Shown here: in pieces, positions 1 to 6,796 of the stretch | Layout of the letters: each line of letters starts with the position of its first letter | How positions within the stretch are numbered: position 1 is the stretch's first letter | Source of the DNA: an uncultured Collinsella sp. | GTDB taxonomy: Bacteria > Actinomycetota > Coriobacteriia > Coriobacteriales > Coriobacteriaceae | DNA length: 19,642 nt | Reading direction: 5' to 3' | Assembly (NCBI GenBank): GCA_902490445.1 | Contig: CABUDZ010000031.1 | Coordinates: forward strand, 1-19,642 | Notes under the pieces: generated by a model | What the model saw: the letters and a program-made list of their open reading frames with translations, nothing else | What the model was told of the DNA's origin: nothing | Databases searched by the model: none | Program-made: the position numbers and the translations under genes

Positions 1-98
1 CTAAAAGGAGAGAAGGAACGCGAAATGCTGAGCCTGTGACCTATTTATATCCAATCTGCGCCAAAAACAGGCCCAGAACGGCAAAATGACAAATCCAT

Positions 99-149
99 GT
101 CTGTCACAAATGAGTGAAAGCACTCATGTAAGTCTGTCCCCAATGAGCG
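99..149. repeat. Short direct repeat flanking a small hairpin
   Basis: Two copies of an 18-base unit, GTCTGTCMCMAATGAGYG, lie at 99-116 and 132-149, matching at 15 of 18 positions and spaced 33 bases apart. Between them a perfect 7-bp inverted repeat (ATGAGTG at 110-116, CACTCAT at 121-127) closes a 4-base loop. The spacing of about three helical turns would suit a protein binding site. The GTCTGTCCCC-type core also resembles, from memory, the ends of REP-like elements mobilised by Y1 transposases. I cannot tell which is right. Confidence 0.45.
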
Positions 150-177
150 GAGCAATGCAATAGGCAGATAGTTATAG

Positions 178-209
178 TTGAAACGTTTCAGTTGATTGAA
201 GCGTTTTAG
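178..209. promoter_or_regulatory. Tandem operator-like boxes upstream of adhE
   Basis: Two near-identical 14-mers fit TTGAARCGTTTYAG: one at 178-191 and one at 196-209, starts 18 bases apart. The first contains the perfect 12-bp palindrome TGAAACGTTTCA (179-190). A palindrome with a central CG is typical of LacI-family (including CcpA-like) operators, but the boxes do not match the cre consensus exactly and are not Rex sites. They sit about 64 and 82 bases upstream of the predicted adhE transcription start, where an activator would bind. The regulator is unknown. Confidence 0.5.
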
Positions 210-251
210 TATGCCTTTTACGGGAATCTTACCGTTCGCCGAATAATTTCT

Positions 252-260
252 TGCTATCAT
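252..260 (+). promoter_or_regulatory. Extended -10 promoter element of adhE
   Basis: TGCTATCAT at 252-260 is an extended -10 element (TGn followed by a hexamer matching TATAAT at 5 of 6). The region 17 bases upstream (232-237) has no good -35 hexamer, which fits a promoter relying on the extended -10 and perhaps on an activator bound at 178-209. The predicted start near 267 gives a leader of about 34 nt with a good AAGGAG site before the ATG at 301. The same -10 form precedes rpsB and pyrH in this window. Confidence 0.55.
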
Positions 261-300
261 GCAAGACGTAGGGTAAATCTCCGATCGCAAGGAGACACAA

Positions 301-2949
301 ATGGTGAAAAAGTCACCGGAAAACACTACTCCCGCAATTGTGGACAACGTAGAGGCGCTTGAGGCTAAGCTCGCTCAGATGCGAGAGGCCCAGGCGCTTT
401 TTGCTACGTACACGCAGGAGCAGGTCGACAAGATCTTCTATGAGGCCGCCATGGCCGCCAACAAGGCTCGTATCCCGTTGGCGAAGATGGCCATCGAGGA
501 GACCGGCCGCGGCGTTCTTGAGGACAAGGTCATCAAGAACCACTACGCCGCAGAGTACATCTACAACGCTTACAAGAACACCAAGACCTGTGGTGTCCTG
601 GAGCGCGACGAGGCCTACGGCATCACCAAGATCGCCGAGCCCATCGGCATCGTGGGCGCCGTCATCCCGACGACCAACCCCACCTCCACTGCGATCTTCA
701 AGACGCTGATCAGCCTGAAGACCCGCAACGGCATCATCATCTCCCCGCACCCGGCAGCCGCCAAGTGCACCATCGCCGCCGCCAAGCTCGTGCTCGACGC
801 CGCCGTCAAGGCCGGCGCCCCCGAGGGCATCATCGGCTGGGTCGATGTCCCCTCCATCGAGCTGACCAACATGGTCATGCGCGACGTCGACATCATCCTC
901 GCCACCGGTGGCCCGGGCATGGTCAAGGCCGCCTACTCCTCGGGCAAGCCCGCCCTGGGCGTTGGCGCCGGTAACACCCCGGTCATCATCGACGACACCG
1001 CCGACGTGCTGCTCGCCGTCAACTCCATCATCCACTCCAAGACCTTCGACAACGGCATGATCTGCGCTTCCGAGCAGTCCGTGACCGTCATCGACACCAT
1101 CTATGACCAGGTTAAGGCCGAGTTCCAGAAGCGCGGCTGCTACTTCGTCAAGCAGGGTGCCGAGATGGAGGCCCTGCGTGCCGCCATGTTCAAGAACGGC
1201 GCTCTCGACCACCGCATCCCCGGCATGGCTGCCGCCAAGATCGCCGAGCTCGCAGGCATCGAGGTTCCCGCCAAGACCAAGATCCTGATCGCCGAGGTCA
1301 CCTCCACCGACCCCGCCAAGGAGGAGTTCTCCCACGAGAAGCTCTCCCCGGTCCTGGCCATGTACCACGCCAAGGACTTCCAGGAGGCCGTCGACAAGGC
1401 CGAGCACCTGGTGCTCGCCGGTGGCCCGGGCCACACCGCCTCTCTGTACGTGCACCCCGCCCAGGCCGAGAAGATCAGCCTGTTCGAGCACGTCATGAAG
1501 GCCTGCCGTATCGTCATCAATACCCCGTCCTCGCACGGCGGCATCGGTGACCTGTACAACTTTGGCATGAAGCCGTCTCTGACCCTGGGCTGCGGCTCCT
1601 GGGGCGGCAACTCCGTCTCCGAGAACGTTGGGGTGAAGCACTTGATCAACGTTAAGACTGTGGCCGAGCGCCGTGAGAACATGCTGTGGTTCCGCGCTCC
1701 CGAGAAGGTCTACTTCAAGAAGGGTTCCACGCCCGTCGCCCTCGACGAGCTGGGCAACGTCATGGGCAAGAAGCGCGCCTTCATCGTCACCGACCAGTTC
1801 CTCTTCAAGAATGGCAACACCCGCGCCATCGAGGCCAAGCTCGACGAGATGGGCATCGCCCACGACTGCTTCTACGACGTCGAGCCCGATCCGTCGCTGC
1901 AGTGCGCACGTCGCGGCGCCAAGCAGATGGCTCTCTTTGAGCCGGACGTCATCATCGCCGTCGGCGGTGGCTCCGCTATGGACGCCGGCAAGATCATGTG
2001 GATGATGTACGAGCACCCCGAGTGCAAGTTTGAGGACATGGCCATGGACTTCATGGACATCCGCAAGCGTATCTTCACCTTCCCCGAGATGGGCAAGAAG
2101 GCCTACTTCGTCGCCGTCCCGACCTCTTCGGGTACCGGCTCCGAGTGCACGCCGTTCGCCATCATCACCGACAAGGAGACCGGCATCAAGTGGCCGCTCG
2201 CCGACTACGCGCTGCTCCCCAACATGGCTATCGTCGACGCCGACAACTGCATGACCGCCCCGCGCGGTCTGACCGCTGCCTCCGGCATCGACGTCATGAC
2301 CCACGCCATCGAGTCCTACGTCTCCATCATGGCTTCCGACTACACCAAGGGCCTCTCCGAGCGCGCTGCTAAGCTCGTCTTCGAGAACCTGCCCTCCAGC
2401 TTCACGAACGGCGCCAAGGACCCGCATGCCCGCGAGGAGATGCACAACGCCTCTTGCATGGCCGGTATGGCCTTCGCCAACGCCTTCCTGGGCCTCAACC
2501 ACTCCATGGCTCACAAGCTCGGCGCTTTCCACCACCTGCCCCACGGCCTTGCCAACGCTGTCATCCTGACTCGCGTCATGCGCTACAACGCCGCCGAGGC
2601 TCCCGTCAAGATGGGTACCTTCTCCCAGTATCCTTACCCCAACGCGCTGCACAACTACGCCGAGATGGCCAAGTACTGCGGCATCGAGGGCAAGGACGAC
2701 AAGGAGGTCTTCGAGAACTTCATCACGAAGCTCGAGGAGCTCAAGGACTTCATCGGCGTCAAGAAGACCATCGCCGACTACGGTGTTGACGAGCAGTACT
2801 TCCTCGACACCCTCGACGAGATGACCGAGCAGGCATTCAACGACCAGTGCACCGGCGCCAACCCGCGCTACCCGCTCATGAGCGAGATCAAGGAGCTCTA
2901 CCTGGACGCCTACTACGGCCGAGAGCCTCAGGACTACGCCGTCTGCTAG
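301..2949 (+). CDS. adhE: Bifunctional acetaldehyde-CoA/alcohol dehydrogenase AdhE
   Basis: AdhE reduces acetyl-CoA to acetaldehyde and then to ethanol, using two NADH, and so regenerates NAD+ in fermentation; in the family it assembles into long spirosomes. The protein has 882 residues against 891 in E. coli. The N-terminal aldehyde dehydrogenase half has its catalytic cysteine at residue 255 (GMICASEQS). The C-terminal iron-dependent alcohol dehydrogenase half has the nucleotide-binding GGGSAMD (555-561) and the predicted iron ligands Asp664, His668, His734 and His748. These four are offset by exactly 11 from the E. coli ligands, so both active sites look intact. The ATG at 301 follows AAGGAG by six bases. 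Codons are strongly biased to C-ending forms, suggesting high expression. A long open frame on the opposite strand is a by-product of this bias. Confidence 0.97.
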   Translation: MVKKSPENTTPAIVDNVEALEAKLAQMREAQALFATYTQEQVDKIFYEAAMAANKARIPLAKMAIEETGRGVLEDKVIKNHYAAEYIYNAYKNTKTCGVLERDEAYGITKIAEPIGIVGAVIPTTNPTSTAIFKTLISLKTRNGIIISPHPAAAKCTIAAAKLVLDAAVKAGAPEGIIGWVDVPSIELTNMVMRDVDIILATGGPGMVKAAYSSGKPALGVGAGNTPVIIDDTADVLLAVNSIIHSKTFDNGMICASEQSVTVIDTIYDQVKAEFQKRGCYFVKQGAEMEALRAAMFKNGALDHRIPGMAAAKIAELAGIEVPAKTKILIAEVTSTDPAKEEFSHEKLSPVLAMYHAKDFQEAVDKAEHLVLAGGPGHTASLYVHPAQAEKISLFEHVMKACRIVINTPSSHGGIGDLYNFGMKPSLTLGCGSWGGNSVSENVGVKHLINVKTVAERRENMLWFRAPEKVYFKKGSTPVALDELGNVMGKKRAFIVTDQFLFKNGNTRAIEAKLDEMGIAHDCFYDVEPDPSLQCARRGAKQMALFEPDVIIAVGGGSAMDAGKIMWMMYEHPECKFEDMAMDFMDIRKRIFTFPEMGKKAYFVAVPTSSGTGSECTPFAIITDKETGIKWPLADYALLPNMAIVDADNCMTAPRGLTAASGIDVMTHAIESYVSIMASDYTKGLSERAAKLVFENLPSSFTNGAKDPHAREEMHNASCMAGMAFANAFLGLNHSMAHKLGAFHHLPHGLANAVILTRVMRYNAAEAPVKMGTFSQYPYPNALHNYAEMAKYCGIEGKDDKEVFENFITKLEELKDFIGVKKTIADYGVDEQYFLDTLDEMTEQAFNDQCTGANPRYPLMSEIKELYLDAYYGREPQDYAVC

Positions 2950-2966
2950 TTTTAGCACGGTTTTTA

Positions 2967-3005
2967 ACGGCGGGGGTGCACGGGTGTTTCACACACCCCC
3001 GCCGT
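2967..3005 (+). terminator. GC-rich hairpin after adhE without a U tract
   Basis: A perfect 12-bp stem (ACGGCGGGGGTG at 2967-2978, complementary arm 2994-3005) encloses a 15-base loop, starting 17 bases after the adhE stop. No run of T follows (the next bases are CGCTTCTATC), so it is not a standard intrinsic terminator. It may be a leaky terminator, an mRNA 3' stabiliser or a processing site that sets the adhE-to-kinase expression ratio. Its location between two same-strand genes favours partial read-through. The stem is certain; the function is inferred. Confidence 0.6.
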
Positions 3006-3037
3006 CGCTTCTATCGCATCGTTGAAAGGATGCAACC

Positions 3038-3802
3038 ATGCTGCTACCCGATTCCAAGACCGAGCTCGTCCGCCGTGGCAACAAGGTCGTTTACGACCTG
3101 GGCGACAAGATTGTCAAGGTCTTTAACGAGACCAAGCCTGTCTCCGACGTGTTCAACGAGGCTTTGAATCTTGCCCGCATCAATGAGTGCGGCATCCGCA
3201 GCCCCAAGGCTCTCGAGGTTTCCCAGCTCGAGAACGCCAACGGCTGGGCGCTCGTGACCGAGAAGGTTCCGGGCACCACCCTTGCCGAGAAGATGACTGC
3301 CGAGCCCCAGCGCTTTGGTGAGTACCTCGAGATGTTCGTCGACCTCCAGATCGAGATCCACGGCTACACCTCCCCGCTGCTCAACCGTCAGCGCGACAAG
3401 TTCGCCCGCATGATCGACAGCCTCGATCAGCTCAATGCCACCACGCGCTACAACCTTCAGGAGCGTCTGGACGGCATGACCAAGGAGTTCAAGGTCTGCC
3501 ACGGCGACTTCAACCCCTCTAACGTCATCGTCGGCGACGACGGCCAGCTCTATGTGTGCGACTGGGCACACGCCACCCAGGGCTCCCCTGCTGCCGACGT
3601 TGCCACCACCTACCTGCTCTTCGCCCTCAACAGCAAGGACCAGGCCGAGGCCTACCTGGAGCTCTACTGCGACCGCGCCGACATGCCCATGCAGGTCGTG
3701 CGTCAGTGGACGAGCATCGTCGCCGCTTCCGAGCTCGCTCGTAAGCGCAACGTGAACGATGAGTTCCTGAAGAACTGGATCGACGTCGTCGATTATCAGT
3801 AA
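3038..3802 (+). CDS. APH/choline-kinase-fold phosphotransferase, substrate unknown
   Basis: This 254-residue protein belongs to the aminoglycoside phosphotransferase-like kinase superfamily (PF01636 type). It shows a likely ATP-binding lysine at 27 (KIVKVF), the catalytic loop HGDFNPSNV at 155-163 with Asp157 as catalytic base, and the metal-binding Asp175 in CDWAHA. No signal peptide or membrane segment is visible, so it should be cytosolic. Many chromosomal members phosphorylate small metabolites (choline, sugars, amino sugars) rather than drugs, and nothing here shows resistance. ATG at 3038 follows GAAAGGA (3024-3030). It lies 88 bases after adhE, is followed by a terminator, and shares adhE's strong codon bias, so it is probably co-transcribed and well expressed. 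The substrate cannot be read from sequence. Confidence 0.85.
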   Translation: MLLPDSKTELVRRGNKVVYDLGDKIVKVFNETKPVSDVFNEALNLARINECGIRSPKALEVSQLENANGWALVTEKVPGTTLAEKMTAEPQRFGEYLEMFVDLQIEIHGYTSPLLNRQRDKFARMIDSLDQLNATTRYNLQERLDGMTKEFKVCHGDFNPSNVIVGDDGQLYVCDWAHATQGSPAADVATTYLLFALNSKDQAEAYLELYCDRADMPMQVVRQWTSIVAASELARKRNVNDEFLKNWIDVVDYQ

Positions 3803-3837
3803 TATCTGAGCGATTTATTTCGCATCGGAGGCACAAG

Positions 3838-3871
3838 AAAACCCCGCAGCTCATATGGGCTGTGGGGTTTT
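3838..3871 (+). terminator. Intrinsic terminator after the kinase gene
   Basis: A 13-bp stem (AAAACCCCGCAGC at 3838-3850, opposite arm 3859-3871 with one G-U pair) closes an 8-base loop and runs into TTTTCCTTT on the plus strand. The A-run at its left base gives T's on the other strand too, so it may work in both directions. It ends the adhE-kinase unit in the convergent gap before proS. Confidence 0.9.
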
Positions 3872-3906
3872 CCTTTACCCATCGAGTTTATTCACGCAAC
3901 AAAATA

Positions 3907-3947
3907 GACTGCTCCGCATCTCTTCCTAAGAGAGATACGGAGCAGTC
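3907..3947 (-). terminator. Intrinsic terminator of the pyrH-proS operon
   Basis: Arms at 3907-3923 and 3931-3947 form a 17-bp stem with a 7-base loop. The single non-Watson-Crick pair is G-U on the minus-strand RNA but A-C on the plus strand, which points to minus-strand function. On that strand the stem is followed by TATTTTGTT. It lies about 30 bases after the proS stop and is separate from the plus-strand terminator at 3838-3871. Confidence 0.9.
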
Positions 3948-3978
3948 CCGCAATTACATCTAATAGCAGAAACGTCGA

Positions 3979-5700
3979 TTAACGGCGGGCCGCCTTAACA
4001 AGCTCGGCAACCTTGGCGACGACCTCGTCAATCGCCACGTCCTCGCGCTCGCCCGTGGCACGGTCCTTGAGCTCAACGGTGCCATTCTTAAGGCCACGCT
4101 TGCCAAGCACCACCTGATACGGGAATCCCATAAGGTCGTTATCGGCAAACTTAAAGCCGGGACGCTCGTCACGGTCGTCGACGACGACCTCGATACCCTC
4201 GGCGCACAAGCCCTCGACGATTTGGTCGCAGACGGTTGCGCACTCCTCCTTCTTGGGATCGAGCGGAATCACCGCGACCTCGTACGGGGCAACGGAAACC
4301 GGCCAGACGATACCGTGCTCGTCGTTGTGCTGCTCCACGACGGCAGCAAGCGAGCGGGACACGCCCACGCCGTAGCAACCCATGATAAGCGGCTTCTCCT
4401 TGCCGTCCTCGTCCATAAAGGTGGCGCCCATGGCCTCGGAATACTTGGTACCCAGCTGGAAGACCTGCGAGACCTCGATGCCGCGAGCAGCAGAGAGCGG
4501 CTTGCCGCAGTGCGGGCAGGGATCGCCGGCAACGACGGTGACCAGATCTGCCCACTCATCGACGGTAAAGTCGCGCTCGGGGCAGGCACCGGTAAAGTGA
4601 TAATCGACCTCGTTGGCACCGCAGGCCCACTGCTTGGACTCGCGCAGGCTCTCGTCGCAGACCAGACGAATGCCCTCGGGCAGGTTAACCGGTCCGATAA
4701 AGCCCTTATGCAGCCCGTAGGTCTGGAGCTCCTCGTCCGTCATCATGCGATAACCCTTGCCAAAGACATGCTCGGCCTTGCAGTCGTTGAGCTCATGGTC
4801 GCCCGGGACGATGGCCACGACGGGCTTGCCCTCGGCATCGATGAGCGCCAGGGACTTGCGCGTACCGTTCTCGGGGAATCCAAAGAACTTAGCAACGGCC
4901 TCAATGGTGCCCATGCCCGGAGTCTCGACCTTGGTAAGCGTACCGTCACCGGGACCCTCAGTCACGACGACCTTGGTGCTTGCAGCCTCATCATCGGCGG
5001 CAAAACCGCAGTCATCGCAATAGACGAGAGAAGCCTCGCCGGCGTCGGCCAAAGCCATGTACTCGACGGAGGTATCGCCACCGATCTCGCCGGAGTCGGC
5101 AACGACGGGCAGAGCCTTGATGTAGCAGCGCTCGCAGATGTTGGCGTAGGCCTGCTTCATCTTGTCGTACTCCTCCTGCAGACTCTCCTGCGTGGCGGAG
5201 AAGCTGTAGGCGTCCTTCATGATGAACTCGCGACCGCGCATCAGGCCAAAGCGAGGGCGGAACTCGTCGCGGAACTTGTCCTGAATGTGGTACAGGTTGA
5301 CGGGCAGCTGCTTATAGGAGCGCAGCTCATTGCGCACTAGGGCCGTGACGGTCTCCTCGTGCGTGGGGCCCAGGACGAACTCGCGACCATGACGGTCGTC
5401 AAAGCGCACAAGCTCCTTGCCATAGGCGTCGATACGGCCGGACTCACGCCACAGCTCGGCATCGACCATGATGGGCATCATAAGCTCCTGGGCGCCGGCA
5501 GCGTCCATCTCGTCGCGCACGATGTTCTCAATCTTGCGGATCGAGCGCCAAGCAAGCGGCAGATAGGAATACAGGCCGGCGGCCTCCTTGCGGATCATGC
5601 CGGCACGGAGCAACAGGCGGTGGCTGGCGAGCTCAGCGTCCGCCGGATCCTCTTTAAGCGTCGGCGCATAGAGCTTAGACATATACATTGCTCGAGTCAT
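3979..5700 (-). CDS. proS: Prolyl-tRNA synthetase, bacterial type with editing domain
   Basis: ProS charges tRNA-Pro with proline in the cytoplasm. The 573-residue length matches the bacterial type. Class II motif 2 is visible (RDEFRPRFGLMRGREFIMKD, 144-163) and motif 3 lies around GCYGVGVSRS (441-450). Between them is the inserted editing domain (about 230-400), which hydrolyses mischarged Ala-tRNA-Pro; Lys282 (GTRKS) is close in position to the editing lysine of E. coli ProS. Paired cysteines at YCDDCG (228-232) and CPHCG (395-399) look like the zinc-ribbon remnants common in this type. The C-terminal anticodon-binding domain follows. The ATG at 5700 directly abuts the ispG stop and has GAGGAG six bases upstream; ATGs at residues 5 and 7 are alternatives. 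It is the last gene of its operon. Confidence 0.97.
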   Translation of the reverse strand: MTRAMYMSKLYAPTLKEDPADAELASHRLLLRAGMIRKEAAGLYSYLPLAWRSIRKIENIVRDEMDAAGAQELMMPIMVDAELWRESGRIDAYGKELVRFDDRHGREFVLGPTHEETVTALVRNELRSYKQLPVNLYHIQDKFRDEFRPRFGLMRGREFIMKDAYSFSATQESLQEEYDKMKQAYANICERCYIKALPVVADSGEIGGDTSVEYMALADAGEASLVYCDDCGFAADDEAASTKVVVTEGPGDGTLTKVETPGMGTIEAVAKFFGFPENGTRKSLALIDAEGKPVVAIVPGDHELNDCKAEHVFGKGYRMMTDEELQTYGLHKGFIGPVNLPEGIRLVCDESLRESKQWACGANEVDYHFTGACPERDFTVDEWADLVTVVAGDPCPHCGKPLSAARGIEVSQVFQLGTKYSEAMGATFMDEDGKEKPLIMGCYGVGVSRSLAAVVEQHNDEHGIVWPVSVAPYEVAVIPLDPKKEECATVCDQIVEGLCAEGIEVVVDDRDERPGFKFADNDLMGFPYQVVLGKRGLKNGTVELKDRATGEREDVAIDEVVAKVAELVKAARR

Positions 5701-6783
5701 TTACTTCTCCTCAATAAGCTTGTCGACCTCGGCCATAAGCGCGTCGACAATTTGGTCCTCAGCTACTTTACCAATGATCTGGCCATGCGAAAAGAGCAAG
5801 GCCTGACCACGTCCGCAAGCAACGCCCAGGTCGGCATCAGAAGCCTCACCGGGGCCATTAACGGCACATCCCATGACGGCAATCGAAAGCGGCGCGGCAT
5901 AGTTCTTAAGCCGCTCGGTTACTTCATCGGCGATGGGAATCAGGTTAACCTGGCAGCGGGCGCACGTGGGGCAAGAGACAATCTCGGGACCACGGCGACG
6001 CAGGCCCAGTGACTGCAAAATTCCCCAGGCGACCGGCGGCTCCTCGACCGGATCGGCCGTGAGCGACACACGTATGGTGTCGCCAATGCCCTCGGAAAGC
6101 AAAATACCCAAGCCTACAGAGCTCTTGATGGTGCCCTGGAGCTTGGTCCCCGCCTCCGTCACGCCCAGGTGAAGCGGAACGTGGGGAATCTCACGTGACA
6201 GGGCTCGATAAGTATCGAGCGTCGTTTGCACGCTATGGGCCTTGGCCGAAAGCACAATGTTCGTAAAGCCGCGGTCCTCAAAGTGCTTGACGAAGCGCTC
6301 GCTCGACATCACGAGCTTTTCGGGCTGCGTGAGGTCTTCGCGCTCGGCGATATCCTGCTCAAGCGAGCCCGCGTTCACGCCAATGCGAATCGCGCACCCA
6401 GCGGCGCCCGCGGCATCGATCACGGCATCGACCTTGGCCCAATCGCCAATGTTGCCGGGATTGATGCGGAGCTTGGCGGCACCGGCCTCAACGGCACCAA
6501 CGGCGAGCTTATGGTTAAAGTGGATATCAGCGACAATCGGCACCGGAGACTCGGCACAGATGGTGCGGAAACCCTCAAGCGCGGCCTCGGTGGGCACGCT
6601 CACACGCACGATATCGCAGCCAGCCTGCGCCAACGCGCACACTTGCGCAAGCGTTGCCTGGGCATCAGCGGTATCGGTGCAGGTCATGGATTGGACCACC
6701 ACCGGCGCGCCGCCACCGATCTGCACACCGCCCACATGCACGGGGCGCGTCAACTCGCGAGGCAAAGGATGGGATAAAGACAA
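5701..6783 (-). CDS. ispG: 4-hydroxy-3-methylbut-2-enyl diphosphate synthase (MEP pathway)
   Basis: IspG (GcpE) converts 2-C-methyl-D-erythritol 2,4-cyclodiphosphate to HMBPP with a [4Fe-4S] cluster, the penultimate MEP step. The cluster ligands Cys271, Cys274 (SCPTC), Cys306 and Glu313 (GCAVNGPGE) are present, each offset by one from E. coli IspG. The frame stays open far upstream into rseP, but the sensible start is TTG at 6783: GGGGAG lies 8 bases before it, it follows the rseP stop by 13 bases, and it gives 360 residues, the usual length. A GTG at 6792 overlaps the ribosome binding site and is less likely. The gene abuts proS downstream. With dxr two genes upstream, it makes the operon a partial MEP cluster. 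Confidence 0.95.
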   Translation of the reverse strand: MSLSHPLPRELTRPVHVGGVQIGGGAPVVVQSMTCTDTADAQATLAQVCALAQAGCDIVRVSVPTEAALEGFRTICAESPVPIVADIHFNHKLAVGAVEAGAAKLRINPGNIGDWAKVDAVIDAAGAAGCAIRIGVNAGSLEQDIAEREDLTQPEKLVMSSERFVKHFEDRGFTNIVLSAKAHSVQTTLDTYRALSREIPHVPLHLGVTEAGTKLQGTIKSSVGLGILLSEGIGDTIRVSLTADPVEEPPVAWGILQSLGLRRRGPEIVSCPTCARCQVNLIPIADEVTERLKNYAAPLSIAVMGCAVNGPGEASDADLGVACGRGQALLFSHGQIIGKVAEDQIVDALMAEVDKLIEEK

Positions 6784-6796
6784 TCCAAACACTCCC

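Larger units (their letters stand above)
1..300. other. AT-rich intergenic region upstream of adhE
   Basis: This 300-base stretch is clearly more AT-rich than the genes around it. I see no credible complete gene. It holds a short direct repeat with a small hairpin (99-149), a pair of operator-like boxes (178-209), an extended -10 element (252-260) and the adhE ribosome binding site AAGGAG (289-294). Bases 1-39 read in frame as a charged 12-residue tail ending in TGA at 37-39, which could be the end of an upstream plus-strand gene, but it is too short to call. A minus-strand open frame over 45-347 runs into adhE, lacks family features and is treated as chance. Confidence 0.7.

Noticed and set aside
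1..39. Possible 3' end of an upstream plus-strand gene
   Set aside because: Twelve sense codons and a TGA are too little to distinguish a real C-terminus from chance.
178..209. Rex (redox regulator) operator before adhE
   Set aside because: The boxes have a central CG palindrome and lack the TTGTGAA-type half sites of Rex.
45..347. 100-residue minus-strand frame upstream of adhE
   Set aside because: It overlaps the adhE start and the promoter region, and shows no recognisable domain or good codon pattern.
313..2958. 881-residue open frame antisense to adhE
   Set aside because: It mirrors adhE almost end to end and results from the strong C-ending codon bias, which removes stops on the other strand. 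The product is a low-complexity Val/Leu/Gly/Asp-rich sequence with no family features.
3038..3802. Aminoglycoside resistance gene
   Set aside because: The fold is shared with many metabolite kinases. Codon use matches the host, there are no mobile-element signs, and nothing points to drug specificity.
4222..5340. 372-residue plus-strand open frame antisense to proS
   Set aside because: Shadow of proS caused by codon bias, with no ribosome binding or domain support. The same holds for the plus-strand frame at 8001-9572 over dxr.
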